Below the pieces are notes generated by a model, which made no database searches, was not told the origin of the DNA, and saw nothing but the letters and a program-made list of their open reading frames with translations. A DNA stretch of 64,000 nucleotides, from the NCBI GenBank assembly GCA_015499995.1, contig JADNRV010000032.1, forward strand, positions 186,001-250,000, given 5' to 3'. The translations under genes were made by a program, and so were the position numbers. This DNA is from Flammula alnicola (lineage: Eukaryota > Basidiomycota > Agaricomycetes > Agaricales > Strophariaceae). Within the stretch, counting starts at the first letter, position 1; every line of letters starts with the position of its first letter. Positions 1 through 12,402 of this stretch are shown in pieces.

Positions 1-693
1 ATCGCTAATGCAATATATGCATCAATGACCATGCGGACGAAGAAAGCAAGAAATACGCATCGCAAAATAGCGCTCGAGAATGACGAGAGAAAGTAGCAAG
101 AGGTTTCCAGATAATGTGAATAGTATGAGAACATGTTCAAGGCCAATGAAGGCTGAATGTCCAGCAAAAGACCGGAAGGAGAAAATATGATCATCCAAGA
201 GTCAATCCGCGAAGTTGAAATGGCAATGGCGACATAAAAATCCGAAGAAAAGGTTATACATGGTCGAATCGAAAAGAACGCACGAAGGAAAACACGAAGA
301 AACCGACCGAGCGACATCGCAGGGGACTATCGATTAAACCGATCGTCAGGACGCGTGCACGGCCATGTTCCTCCAGGATAGGACCGGCCCCTCTTTTCAG
401 CAGTAGCAGAATTACATTCTCCGTCGTTCTGAGCGTCTCCATCCGCCCTCGCTCGTTTCTGCCCAGCCCTACCATTGTCAACGGCAGACGTTGGATTGTT
501 CCCCCTCCCGGTGGCTGCAGTCTTGACAGTAACGAGGGAGTTGTCTGCTGTGAATTCGACGGCGCAGCTTGCGGACGAGGACGAGGTGGTGTTGTCGATG
601 TAGCCGCAGCCGACGACGCCTGAGCAGCTGTTTCCCTAGCTATCAGCCTAGGATCGCGAGTAACAAACTGCTGAGGAGGTACAGCGGTTGCAT
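1..693. other. No recognisable gene (edge of window)
   Basis: This stretch lies downstream of the DUF262 gene stop and runs to the window edge. Only one short minus-strand frame (about 254-481) is open, and it shows no familiar motif or splice context. It may hold the 3' untranslated region of the DUF262 gene and intergenic DNA. Confidence 0.5.
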
Positions 694-3600
694 CTACATT
701 GGACGGCCTAGGGCTGCAACTGCCGGCCGCAACTGACCAGGCACATGCGGAGGAATAGATGGTGAAGGCGTGGGGGTAGAGGAACTGCTGGAGCCGCCAG
801 GACGAACATTAGCGGCTGTCGATGGAGCCAAAACCTGCGCAGAAACCATGGGTGTCGAACGGGATGGTGGGCGGCCCTCCATGAACTTTCTTGGGCCTAG
901 AGGTGGCTGCTTTCCGTTTCCGCCCCCAACAGCATTTAACAGTCCACCGACATCCGCTTGCCATTTGGCATCCACATCCGCCGGTGATACAGCTGGCTCC
1001 GACGCAAGAGCAGAAGTTTTCGTGAACTTCGGCAATGGTTTACGTTCTCCGGTGGCTGTACTCGTTCCTATCCACGATGAACTCCCTTGGACACTCGAAG
1101 ACGACCCAATCGTCAGTGTCGACGCCGACGCCAGCTTACTCGCACAGCCATTAGTCTGATTCGCAGCTGCCAGTGCGGCTTTGGCGTTCCGCAGTGGGCC
1201 CAGTCTGTCTGGTCCACCATCTGATCCACCAGTGGTCGTGGACGGCCTGGCAGTCGGTGCATAAGATGAATCAGTACGCGAAGCGACCTGGCTGGTGTTT
1301 CTGACCTCTTGTGGGACGTTCAACAGTGTGGCGTCAGGAACGATGGGAGAGGCCGAAGCCGATGCCGGCAGTGGTGTATGGGATCGTCCGGGAAGAGGCG
1401 GACGGGCGAGAGGTCGTGATGGCATTGATCCAGGAACGGGTAGTGGAGAAGGAGCCGAAGGCGCGGATACCACTCTTGGAACATTACTTAAACTAGCAAC
1501 TTTGCCAATAGTAGACGCAGAAGCAGTCCGAGCCGAAGGAGGTGGCCGTACGGAAGGTTTGCCTACTTGTGGCTGTATGGTCTTTGTCTTTCCTATTGAT
1601 GCCGACGCGGACGCAGGTGCAGAGGCAGACGTGGATATAGATGCTTTTGCTGTCGATGGTGGTCCAGCCTTATTCTTCGCCGGCGACTTTTTCACCACTG
1701 TCTTCGCCGATCGGGCGCTAGGAGCCACCCGAGACTTGGGTTTAGTCTCCGTCGCCACAGCTGAGGTTCCGGCCTGATCCAACGTAGGCGTTTTGCTCTC
1801 CGGTTTCAGCTTTGCCTTTGCCTTCTTCTTCACAGGAGCGATGTACGCATCGTCACTACACTGACTCTCCTCTTCCTCTGCTTTAGCGCGTTTCCGCTTT
1901 CCCACCACTTTGACGCTGAAACAACTTTCCGAGGACTGATCGGCTTCCTTCTTGCGCGGCGCGACTTCTACCCGCTGAATAGGGACCTCAAATGAAGATC
2001 TCTCCTCTGGCGGACCCCTGCGCAATCTCGGAGCCAATTTCGGGACCTCCTTTTGCACGAAAGACAGGATGTGTTTGAAGTTCTTCTGGTTGCACTTCAA
2101 ATCAGGACAGGCCGATTTAAAATCCCTTCGCATGTGAGCCATGGCGTCCGACAACTGCGTGTCCGACAGCTTCTTCCGCTGGAGAAACACGAGATACGAC
2201 GACATTACGAATTCCATCGGGGATAGGAGTTTCTTCAAAGGCTTTCCTAAGTCCCAGTGTTGAGCAATTCGACAAAAGATATCCATGACGTTGTTTGCAT
2301 TCTCCTGGAGGGTGTGAAATCCTGCTTCGGGACTCTGATTGCTTAGGAATGCTTCAAGCCGCATTGACGTTGGCTCCGCCTTCCTTGGTTGGTGTCCATA
2401 GGCGATCAGATAAACGATCTGGGCCAGCGCCTGGAAGTCCTTCCCTCGGGCTTTACCCCAATCGAGGTACAGTTCAAAGCCCTGCGTGGTTTCGATCCTT
2501 CGGCGCACATTGCGCACGAGGTTTGCGTACGGACCATTGATTGCAGGAAGTCGATCTGTGACAAAAAGTGATAACGATAGTCAGCGGCACCTCGAGCTTT
2601 ATCGCGTAAAATACTGACCGGCAGGCGCGAGCGCAACTCCAAGTTGAACACGCTGTAGGGCACGCGGCCATTGAATGGTGAGGCTTGAAGTCGCGTAGTG
2701 ATAAAAAAACACGAGGCGTACCTGAAATATCTCGCGTTCTTGCTCACCTGTGAGGTCCTCATATTCGACGCAGGTGATCTGTTTATTCCTGAAATTGGCT
2801 TGCATTTGAGGAGTGATAAGTTTGCGCTTCGCGCCAGTTGGACTGACGAAATAGGATTTGCGGTTTGATGTCCTGAAAAAGCAGCATAAACGGGGAGGGA
2901 TAAGATGCGATTCGAGAAACACAGCCATACGCATCCTTATCTGCCAATGAGGAGACCATGAGACCAATTATTTGAAAAGAGACGGCGAGGCACTTACGAG
3001 CGATCTATTTCAAATTGGAGTGAAAAATGGGGATGTTGAGCCAAATTTGCAAGCTGAATGGAAAAATGTACTAACTTCGCCTTTGAGGAATCTAACGATA
3101 GGAAAATGAGAATAGAGGTGAAAGGATCGAAATGCAATATTTCATACCGATACATGGATGTTAATCTCTGTTTCCCGTCTATGCATATCCGCATTTCACT
3201 TCCATCACTTTTTCGAACAACGGCTTGATGCAAGTAACATCAGATCAATTCACTGGACAACAAAGGTGTAATTGAAATACCAACTCACTGAAAACGATGG
3301 GCGGTACATAGTAGTTGGAAAATATGGAACCAATGAGAGCCGTTTGTTTTGCATCATTCCATACAACTCCTATTCGAGACGGACAAAAGGAGCCCATGTT
3401 ATGAAAGAAAGCAAACATAAAGAAAAGGAGAAAATATGCCTCGTTGATATTCGGGATTGAGTTCAATGAGCTGATCCTTGATCCAATCTGAAAGGGTAAA
3501 AGGTTAATTTTCATCGCAGAGTACGGAACGAAAAAACCCACCAAAAATAGAGGCAACAGAGTAGGTAACCGTTCTAGGTGGCTTAAGGCAAGGTGTGGCT

Positions 3601-3820
3601 GGTTTCAGCCCACCGCGTGCTCTGCTCCTTTTGTAGCATCTTGCGTAGAAGCTCTTGTCGCCTTGGAGTTAACAAAGGTTGGCGCGACCTCCGGAACAGG
3701 ACTCGGACGCCGGGGTGGGGGTGGGATTGGTTCATCGTCTTCTTCGTCGCTCGAGTCGATTTCGGTTAACTCTTCATCATCGTCGAACCAAGTCGTATCC
3801 ACTACAGGCACTTCCGTCAT
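694..3820 (-). CDS. DUF262 (GmrSD N-terminal-like) domain protein with long disordered tail
   Basis: Spliced gene of at least six exons. The N-terminal exon (starting near 3820, MTEVPVVDTTWF) is acidic with a DDDEE run. Next come pieces of a DUF262 domain: an ELNPEYQR motif near 3450, VVWNDAKQTALIGSIF near 3390, the hallmark CIDGKQRLTS near 3180, KQITCVEYEDL and GEQEREIFQ near 2740, then RVQLGVALAPAD joined across an intron (2556-2618) to RLPAINGPY. The last exon (694-2555) finishes the domain (LDWGKARGKDFQ) and continues into about 420 residues rich in Ser, Pro, Ala and Lys, with KKKAKAK-type basic clusters typical of nuclear proteins. DUF262 is the ParB/Srx-like fold found in GmrSD-type restriction proteins; many basidiomycetes encode such eukaryotic versions, whose role is not known to me. 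The gene is divergent from SMC2. One intron near 3369-3433 appears to use a GC donor. The frame is intact. The exact start is uncertain; an in-frame ATG at 3979 is the alternative. Confidence 0.8.
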
Positions 3821-4084
3821 TGAGCCGCTGGTTCCACTGGGAAAAAATGGTTCAGATCGGGGATACGAGTGGCCAGAGGAGACGAGGGATATGAAAAAGA
3901 GAGACAAAAAGGGTATCGAGGGTGAAGAACAAGTTATATATTTGCGCCTGTAATAAAGGTTACCGGTGGGGTCTTGCATACTGTATTGCTATTTATGTAA
4001 TTCGGTACCACCGCAAATTACCCGAATATCCTCAAACGCGACTGGAGTCTGGTGGTCCTGTGGCGTGACGCGAAGGTTGAACAA

Positions 4085-4090
4085 ACGCGT
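4085..4090. promoter_or_regulatory. ACGCGT (MluI cell-cycle box) in the DUF262/SMC2 divergent promoter
   Basis: A perfect ACGCGT hexamer lies in the 685-bp intergenic region between the divergent DUF262 and SMC2 genes. In fungi this hexamer is the binding site of MBF-type factors that drive G1/S genes. Function here is inferred only from the sequence and the neighbouring condensin gene. Confidence 0.35.
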
Positions 4091-4461
4091 CCCAGACCGC
4101 GAACTTGTAGAATTACATGACGAGATGATTGTTGAGAACGAAACAATCAACCGTTTTCCAAGAACGTTGGCTTCATTACTCCGGGTCGCCTGTCTGCCCC
4201 CGTCAACGGCAAGGTCGTAAAGACCTCCTCATTAGGGCAGATCGCCAGACGCTCATTTTTTATCCTTTTTGACATGTCCGAAAACATACTCTGTCGGGGC
4301 ACGGAAGGGTTCAGAAGGACACCGAACATTTGCGAAAGAACGAGGCGGAAACTTGAAAATAGAGATTTCTGAAATACAAATACATTTTGGTCGAATATGT
4401 AAATTAAGGTGATCGGGGTCTGTTTTGTCCTTTGATGCCAAATTGGCCACATGACCGCTAT

Positions 4462-4467
4462 ACGCGT
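4462..4467. promoter_or_regulatory. Second ACGCGT box, 39 bp before the SMC2 start codon
   Basis: A second perfect ACGCGT lies 39 bp upstream of the SMC2 ATG at 4506. Two copies in one short promoter are more than expected by chance, and the site fits periodic expression of a mitotic gene. It could fall in the transcribed leader rather than the promoter. Confidence 0.4.
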
Positions 4468-4505
4468 TTTGAACTCAACATCAACCTCGACAAAGGCGAC
4501 CAGAA

Positions 4506-7500
4506 ATGCGGATAGAGGAACTCGTTATCGAGGGTATGTCGCTTCAAATCTCAACATATATCGCTTTAACTGAAAACACGTCTCTCTAGGCTTCAAATCA
4601 TACCCAGTTCGCACACAAATTACTGGATGGGACCCTTCTTTCAACGCTATCACTGGCCTTAATGGCTCAGGCAAATCCAATATTCTCGACGCGATATGCT
4701 TCGTCCTGGGTATTACGAACATGTCTCAGGCATGTCTTTGTACTTCTTACCCGTGTATCTGCTCATAGGAACGCGTTTTTCGTGTCTAGATGCGTGCAGC
4801 GAATCAACAAGATCTCATCTACAAGCGTGGTCAAGCCGGAATACCAAAGCTAGCGTTACGATTGTCTTTGACAACTCGGATCGCGCGAGCAGTCCTGCTG
4901 GATATCAGGATTACAAACAGATAACTGTCACTCGCCAGTGCGTCGCGTGTCTTCCTAACTCGCGAATTATGAGTAATTTTTTACATTTCTCGTGATTTAG
5001 ATTGCTCTTCCAAATGTTTCCAAATATCTACTAAACGGACACAAAGCCCTACAAGCTAACGTACAGACCCTCTTTCAATCTGTACAGCTCAACATCAACA
5101 ACCCCAACTTCGTGATTATGCAAGGTCGTATCACCAAGGTGAGCATATCTTTCCAAACTCCCCTATCCACACGCACTGCAACCACTTGTTCCAAAGTTCG
5201 AGCGTCTCTAATTTTACTATCTCATACAGGTCCTCAACATGCGGCCACAAGAGATCCTAGGAATGGTCGAGGAAGCAGCCGGAACCCGCATGTTCGAGGA
5301 CCGCAAGGACAAGGCGAAGAAAACCATGGGCAAGAAAGAAAAGCGCGTCCAGGAGATCAGAGACATCCTCGACCAGGAAATCACGCCCAAGCTCGAAAAA
5401 CTGCGCACAGAGAAGCGGTCCTACATGCAATATCAGAAATCAGCGAGCGAGCTGGAACGGCTCCTACGTACGCTGCACGCGTGCCAGTGGACAGAATATG
5501 GAGAGCGAGCTGCAGAGAAGCAGGATGAGATTGACGCGAAGGAGGATGAGATTAAGAAGCCGAGGGTGGCAAGAAGAAAGCGCAAAAGGATAGCGATAAA
5601 GCTGAGAAGGAAGTGGCGGATGTGACGAAGAAGAGGGACGCGGAGATGAGTAAGGGTGGAAAGCTGAAAAAGTTGCAGGATGAGTTTGGAGAACTAGGAA
5701 AGGTTTTGGCGAAGCACAGGGCGCAGGCTGAGATCAAGGTTGAGAGCATAAAAGATGAGGAAGCGAGGGTTGGCACGCTCGAAGCTCAGCTGAAAGAGGT
5801 CCGTTCAAGAGCCACATTTTCCTTGCTGCCATTATTTTTTTAAATGACCGATCTCTTTTCAGGCAGACTCAACGGTGGCTAAGAAGAAGAAACAAGTCGA
5901 GAAGGAGGCCACCGCATTCAACAAAGTCAAGGAAAAACACACCACCCTCGAGACCAAACTAGCTTCAGATGAAGAACTCCTCCAAACGCTCCTCACCGGT
6001 CTCTCGTCTACCAACGCAAAGAACAAGGGTGGTGGATATATGGGCCAGCTTGCCGAAGCCCGTGCACGGATCGCCCAGGCCTCTGCAGAGGAGGAGCAGA
6101 GCAAAGTCAAGCTCGGGATGAGCGAGAAGGAGTTGGTCGATTTGGAGGGGCGTATGCGTGCCTTCGCGAAGGAGGCTGGTGATAATATGAAGAAACTCGA
6201 AAACCTGAAGGCGGCAGTGCAAGCCCTTGAAGGCAAGGTCAACAACTCTGGATGGAGTGCCGAGCAAGATAGAGACCTCGATGCTCAGCTGAGACAAGCG
6301 AGGACGAGGTCAAGAACCTCACTGACGTTTGTACCCCTTTCTTTCTTTTTTTATTTAAAAAAATACATGATTGCTTACACGGTGGTCTACAGCGGCGCGA
6401 ACGGGTGAAATCCGGAATCGGAAGGCTCAACTTCGACTATGAAGATCCTACTCCTAACTTCGATCGACGAAAGGTGAAAGGAGTCGCAGCCCAGCTCATC
6501 ACGCTTCCAGAGGAGCACTACAACAAAGCGACGGCACTGGAGATCGCAGGTGGCGCGAAACTCTTCAACGTTGTCATCGAAGACGAGAAAGTAGGCAAGG
6601 ATCTCATCAAGAATGGACGCATGAAGAAGCGTGTAACGTTCATCCCATTGGCCAAGATCAGTACATGGACTCTCTCTGACCAGGTTGGCTACTTGTGTCT
6701 TCGAGGTCCCTTACATCCTTTATTAAATGGTCTGATAAACAGAAACTCAACGCCGCCACCAGACTCGCGCCTGGCAAAGTGCGGACTGCGCTCTCTCTCG
6801 TTGGGTACGAAAACGACGTGTCCAAAGCTATCGCATACATCTTCAGCGACACCCTCATCTGCGATGACGCAGAAACAGCGAAGAAAGTGACATTCTCTCG
6901 CGACGTTAACGTCCGTTCCGTCACGCTCGAAGGAGACGTATATGATCCTTCTGGGACCCTGAGCGGCGGTTCGGCGCCCAACAGCCAGAAGACCCTGATT
7001 CAAGTCCAAGAGCTTCTCGAGATCGAGAGCAAGCTCCGAGAGGCGCACAATCGACTCCAGAGTCTGACGAGAGAAGACGAGAAAACGAGGAGCACGCGCG
7101 AAAAGTGGCGTAGTCTCGTGCGCGACTTAGAGATCAAGCAGCATGAGCTCAAGCTTCTCCAAGAGCAAGTCGGAGGAAGCAATGCTTCGTTGGTAAGCAA
7201 ACTTGTGTTCATGTTCACTCGTCAATCCACTGATGCGCATATGCATCTGCTTTAGAACGCAAGCGCCGTCGAGAAGGTCAAATCCACAATTGAGGAGCTG
7301 CGTCTTGCCGTTCAGGCAGCGAAAGATAAGCAAAAGGCTGCTCAGGAGGAGTGCAAGAAGCTCGAGCGCGACATGGACGAGTTCAAGAACAACAAGGACG
7401 GGAAGATCGATGAACTCAAGGTCTGTCTGGAACCTGCGCCTATCCATATTTTCTCTTGTTCAGGGACAATCTTCGCTGAGACGCATTTCCACGTACTATC

Positions 7501-9112
7501 CAGGCCAGTATCACAGCGCAAAAGTCGCCTTGCAGAAGCACGCGGTGATCGTCAAAACACAACAAAAGGAGCTCCAGACGGCCACACTCGAACTAGGTAC
7601 GGACTGATGCTGACTGCGTATGGTTATGTCGTGTGTGACATCCGCTGACATGAGCCATATGGTTCCTCTCCTGGGCAAATAGAGCAAATCGAAGGTGACA
7701 TTGACGGTGAGAAAAAACAGTTGGAAGACGCCAAGGAGGGCATCGCAGATCTGCGCAAGGAATTGGAGAAATTGCAACAGAAGGTTGTCGCAAGCGAGGT
7801 GTGTTGTTTCCTTTAACCGGTGATGGGCGTGGGTCCGTGTGTGCTCATTAGCCTCGCTTGTTTCCTCGCAGGCTGAGTATTCGAAGGCAGAAAATAAGCT
7901 GCAAGAGGAAATGGCTACTCTCAGCAGATTTGACACACAGCTCAAGAACTCGATCGTGTCATCAAAGAGAAGAAGGCCCACATCGGAGAGTGCGAACTGA
8001 AAATCCAGACGCTAGAGCATGACATCCAGACTTTGAGCAAGGAGAAGGCGGCAGCCGTTAATGCCGTTTCCAGACACGAACAGATGTACCCCTGGATATT
8101 GGAAGAGAAAGAGTGAGCTTATGCAAGAGGTCAATTCGTTGTGCTAACTTGAAGCAGTCAATTCGGAAAGCCGAACACTCAATTTGACTTCACTGAAGTT
8201 AACGCCGTGGCCTTGGACCAAAAATGTGCGGAACTTGCAGCTGCTCAAGACGGCTTGAAGAAAAAAATTAATCCGAAGGTCATGAACATGATTGATAGGT
8301 AATTCAGTTTGGATTCTTTTTTCCGAGGTCTGACCGTTGTGTTCAGTGTCGAGAAGAAGGAAACGGACCTCAAGAAAACATGGCGACCGTCGAGAAAGAT
8401 AAGGAAAAGATCGAAGAAACCATCGAAGAGCTCGACCGATACAAGAGAGATGCTCTGCAGAAGACATGGGAAAAGGTTAACACGTAAGTCCAACCATGCA
8501 TATCTTTCCTCTCATGAGGCTCATAGATCTTCATCTTAGGGACTTCGGGGGGATATTTGCGGAACTCCTACCTGGGAACTTCGCGAAGCTCCACCTCCTG
8601 ATGGTCAAGATCTCATGGACGGCTTGGAAGTCAAAGTCCAGCTCGGTACTGTGTGGAAGCAGAGTTTGACCGAATTGAGTGGAGGACAACGGTGCGTGTT
8701 TCCCGGAATTTATAAAAAGCGTAAGATTTAAGTGCTGCGCATGGTACAATTTAGGTCACTTATCGCGCTATCCCTCATCATGGCCCTTCTCCAATTCAAA
8801 CCAGCGCCAATGTACATCCTCGATGAAATCGATGCAGCCCTGGACCTCTCCCATACACAACATATCGGTCAACTGTTCCGTACGCGATTCAAAGGCTCGC
8901 AATTTATCGTCGTGTCGCTCAAGGAGGGTCTCTTCACCAACGCGAACGTTCTCTTCCGGGCGCGCTTCCGTGACGGAACCTCCATCGTTGAGAGAACTGC
9001 CCAAGGTCGACATCGTCACTTTATGCAAACGGCGACAAGGATGGAGACGAAGCTGATAACCGGAATCCAAGGCGGGGGAGAAGAGTTGCTGGTAGCTGAT
9101 TTGGAGGCGTAG
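4506..9112 (+). CDS. SMC2: Structural maintenance of chromosomes protein 2 (condensin ATPase), frame broken five times as sequenced
   Basis: SMC2 pairs with SMC4 as the ATPase core of condensin, which compacts mitotic chromosomes. The start exon reads [10 protein letters not shown], as in the family. Walker A (GLNGSGKSN) follows near 4655. Then come the first coiled coil with [14 protein letters not shown] and [12 protein letters not shown], the hinge ([16 protein letters not shown] near 6440, TLSGGSAPN near 6960), the second coiled coil, the ABC signature [11 protein letters not shown] near 8680-8765 and Walker B ([16 protein letters not shown] near 8815). At least eleven introns separate the exons. 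The reading frame needs one extra base at five places (about 5560, 6300, 7947, 8376 and 8589); protein similarity resumes immediately in the next frame each time, and no intron can explain the shifts. No in-frame nonsense codon was found besides those caused by the shifts. This looks like an otherwise normal gene with missing bases, either sequencing errors or recent decay. The promoter holds two ACGCGT boxes. The stop at 9110 faces KSH1. Confidence 0.93.
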
Positions 9113-9182
9113 GACTCGGAGTGTAAAGCCTGTCATAATTATTCGTGTTTTTTGGTCCATATTGCTGTGCTAGTAGTGTAAA

Positions 9183-9553
9183 TCATTTCAGGAGGATTGT
9201 AACCGCCATCGCTATACAAGCCAGTCCAACGTAAGGTGACAATCGTTCTCCTGCAGAAGAAAGGGTGTAAATTTGCTTCAACACGGTCGAAAGGCGCGTC
9301 AACGAACCTATTCGCGCTGCTTTGAACAACAAGCCAAGGAAACTGCTCGTGGTAAGCGCCCAAATAAATGTCGTGATAGAAAGAATTCGCGTACCCGACT
9401 TTATTTCTATCAACCAGTCGAGGCGCTACAGCTCGCACATATGTGCACGTGCAGATAAATAAAAGGATGACGAGCAGCAATGATTGAAAGTTGAAGAGCG
9501 CCGACTGCAACCAAGTCAGAATTAGAGTGATTTCGCGCAAATAAGCTCACCAT
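9183..9553 (-). CDS. KSH1: KSH1/TMEM167 (Kish) small Golgi membrane protein
   Basis: Four-exon gene for a protein of about 70 residues. The ATG at 9553 is alone in the first exon, followed by a 46-bp intron, then SALFNFQSLLLVILLF with ICTCTYVRAVAPRLVDRNK. After a second intron comes FLGLLFKAARIG, and the last exon adds ERLSPYVGLACIAMAV and ends at the stop at 9183. This matches the Kish family almost residue by residue (MSAxFNFQSLL, ICTCxYxR, LxDRNKxG, ARIGERxSPY). The protein has two membrane segments and is known in yeast as an essential early-secretory-pathway protein. It was easily missed because the exons are tiny. It is convergent with SMC2, whose stop lies only 70 bp away. All splice phases work and the frame is intact. 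Confidence 0.93.
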
Positions 9554-12402
9554 ATCTTGTTTTTATCTGTAAATCAACTTTGCCAGACGCTACAAAGGTC
9601 GTGGGGGTCAAATGGTGGAGAGCAATGTTGTCGTTGCACACGTCGTGCTGATCACCGCAAGGTCACGGTGACACGTTCAGAGCCGTGTGGCGTGGAAATC
9701 ATTACTTACATAAGCTCCACATCGCAGCGGCCCGGCACTCCAAACTTTCAACCCCTCCAGTTTCTGTTCACTGCAAGTTCACCAGTACTGTTTCTACCAA
9801 ATTTCTACCGAGATATACTCTGTGTTACAACTGCAATCCGCTGTTGCTACTGGATCTTCTCAAGTTCCCACCGCCAGAATCTCGATAATAAATACCCCCG
9901 TTACATAAGCCTCTGGCCGCCACTGCAAGTATTAACAAAGTCGGTATGTATTTCGCATGGATCATTGCATGCAGAACAGGTACCGAACGATCGTCATTCC
10001 ATTAATGCACACCATTCTCAAAGAGACTGAATCACTCATACACTATCATCTCATTCGGAAGCATCTTATCTCACCTTGTGTTCTCATTATCATAAGTATA
10101 CTCGAGTATATTCAGCATGAACCTCCATGTGGTCGATATCACCGCGTGATCACGACTTGCATTGGTCGATGTCGAGCTCTTATCTGGCACACGACCGCGC
10201 GGGCATAGGCAGGGTCACAATCCTCAAGATGGGGCAACTTACTTGGCGCTGAGGCAACTCGGCGTGATGTTTGAATTTGCGTCGGGCGTCGAACGCGCGA
10301 TGTCAGTTTCACGTTCGCGCATGGTCCAACATGGTCGGCGATTAACTGCAAAATCTGTGCGCCAAGAAATTGAAGAGTCTCCCAGCGGCCATCAAGAATT
10401 CACAGGATAGGCTATTTTTATATATGTCGTTCGTTATCGAACTTCAGCTACAATGGAAAGCATCTCTGGAGTATATTCTCGCCTTTGAGCACCATTAGAG
10501 TCGGTCATTTCTCAGTGCCTTTCTACTTATATCTTTGGCTGATTGATAAATGGGGTCTATAGTCAAGAAGCTCTTCCTACTTAAAATTAATTTAAAGCGG
10601 GTCCGTCAGACTTTCTCCGTCACTGACCCACCACATTTTTACCGTGCTTCTATGAATGTTGAATTTTCGAGTTCTAGGTTTCGCCTTGAATTTCGCAGGC
10701 GCTATTTGAAAGATTATGAGCTGTCAGGTGCTAGGCTCTCCTGATACATTTTGTAGAACATTCAGGTTATTTTCTCTCAGCTCTCGATTCGACGCCGAGG
10801 TCAAGACCATCGATTACTTGATAGCAGGCAAGTTTCAGTATGAAGGAAACGACTGCCTTTTATTGGGATTTATATCTAAAGGCCCAGACTCAGCACTGTT
10901 ACTCTCGGAGGACAACAAGAGCTAGAATTTTTATTACTCCGGTTACATAACATTGCAGGTCGAAATTTCTGTCTGTCTGCTCATGCTCAGCCTTCCCCCC
11001 TGGAATTATGGAGACCCTATATAGCCTATATCCGTCGATGTATGATAGGCCCAGTTTCAAAGATAAGTAACGTAGGCGTGGTCCATAAATAGCCATATGC
11101 TCTACACCATTGACAAAGGTAACATATGGACGTTCATGATACATATTGTCCCCTTCAATCGCTTGGCAAGGCCTGCTATTCAATTTCTAATCTTGTGATG
11201 ACCATTCTTTGCAATTCCTCATGAGATCTATCCCTGGAGTTAGACATAAAAAGCAAGCTTACATTTTCTTTTCATGTTTGTCCGAGTTCGAGTCTGTCAA
11301 CTTGGTCAGACTGGTCTCGGAACTTTGAAATGTGAAAGATTGGCGGCACGGCCCGCAAGACCTTAGAGAACTTCAAAAGAACTTCAATCACGAAAGGGTG
11401 AACGTTTTATCAAACTGATCACCAATTTTTTACGCTCAGGCTTCAGCCCGAGGTGCTGAGCACATTTTTCGGACTTGGTCGTCTTGCTTCAAGCGATGTC
11501 GCAGATTGCTCGATAGCGAGCCCACGCTGATCGGACAAGCAATGACAGGCGAACTCTCGGAGATATGTTGAATCTGTTTATGTTTGTTTGAAACGTCGGG
11601 CGATGTAATGTGCTTCCAATTGATGCGACTAAACATACACCATGTGCTTTTTCTTCGTCTTGGTGCAAATGCCATGGATCCACTGACTCCGATGAGGACA
11701 GCAAGCACCATCTCCTCGTGATACGCGCCTCGGAACAGGCCACACACCTTAGCTCCTATCTTCCCCGTTGCCACGAATGGACCTGTCGACATTACTCCAA
11801 TAAGACTGTGGAATCAAAACCATTATCTTCTGCGCGCCATGATTCATTTAACGGTGCAGACATGTCGTCCATGGCACCTTTTTACCAATCTCATGATCAT
11901 AAATGTCGCCGCACAGACTGTGGTATTATCTCTTGGGAAACGGTCATGCGAGATCTCTAGATCGCAGGCTCGGAATTCCGAAAGGCTTGACTTTACGCAA
12001 TCGAAGTTCTTCCTGCATGAATGGCCATGCGTATTCTGGTCCGTACGAAATTATTCCTGTGAAAAGCTTGAATGCCCGGTACCGCCCCAGCTGGTTCCTT
12101 ATGTCGATCGGGAGGTTGCAGCGGTATTAGTATTGCACGCGCTGAAAAGGGGGACTCCGCGAGTTAGCGGGGGATGCAAATGTGGTCAATCGTCTTGCAC
12201 CACCTTGTCGACTGTTCCTGAAGGCGTGGTAACACTCCAGCCAACGCCTTTCAATGCAAGATCTGGATCCAAAAGTGGTTACCACTTCCCGGGATGTGTT
12301 GGGTTCTTATCTTAACGTCCACATGTACCCTTTCGGAATTCATACAAGTAGGACCGTGGATTGAAGAAATCTCCAAGCTTCTTTCTGCTTCTGCTTTTCA
12401 GC
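9554..12402. other. 2.8-kb gene-poor stretch between KSH1 and OPT
   Basis: No frame here shows a family I recognise, and none assembles into a convincing spliced gene. Open frames near 11436-11792 (-) and 11839-12315 (+) overlap each other and lack clear splice partners. The right end must hold the OPT promoter and the left end the KSH1 promoter. A decayed gene or a lineage-specific gene cannot be excluded. Confidence 0.4.

Noticed and set aside
1295..1777. 160-codon plus-strand frame opposite the DUF262 tail
   Set aside because: It mirrors the Ser/Ala/Pro-rich disordered coding region on the minus strand; composition bias keeps the antisense frame open, and there is no motif.
11230..11310. 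Possible tRNA-like segment with a GTTCGAGTC stretch
   Set aside because: No cloverleaf, acceptor stem or A-box could be paired around it.
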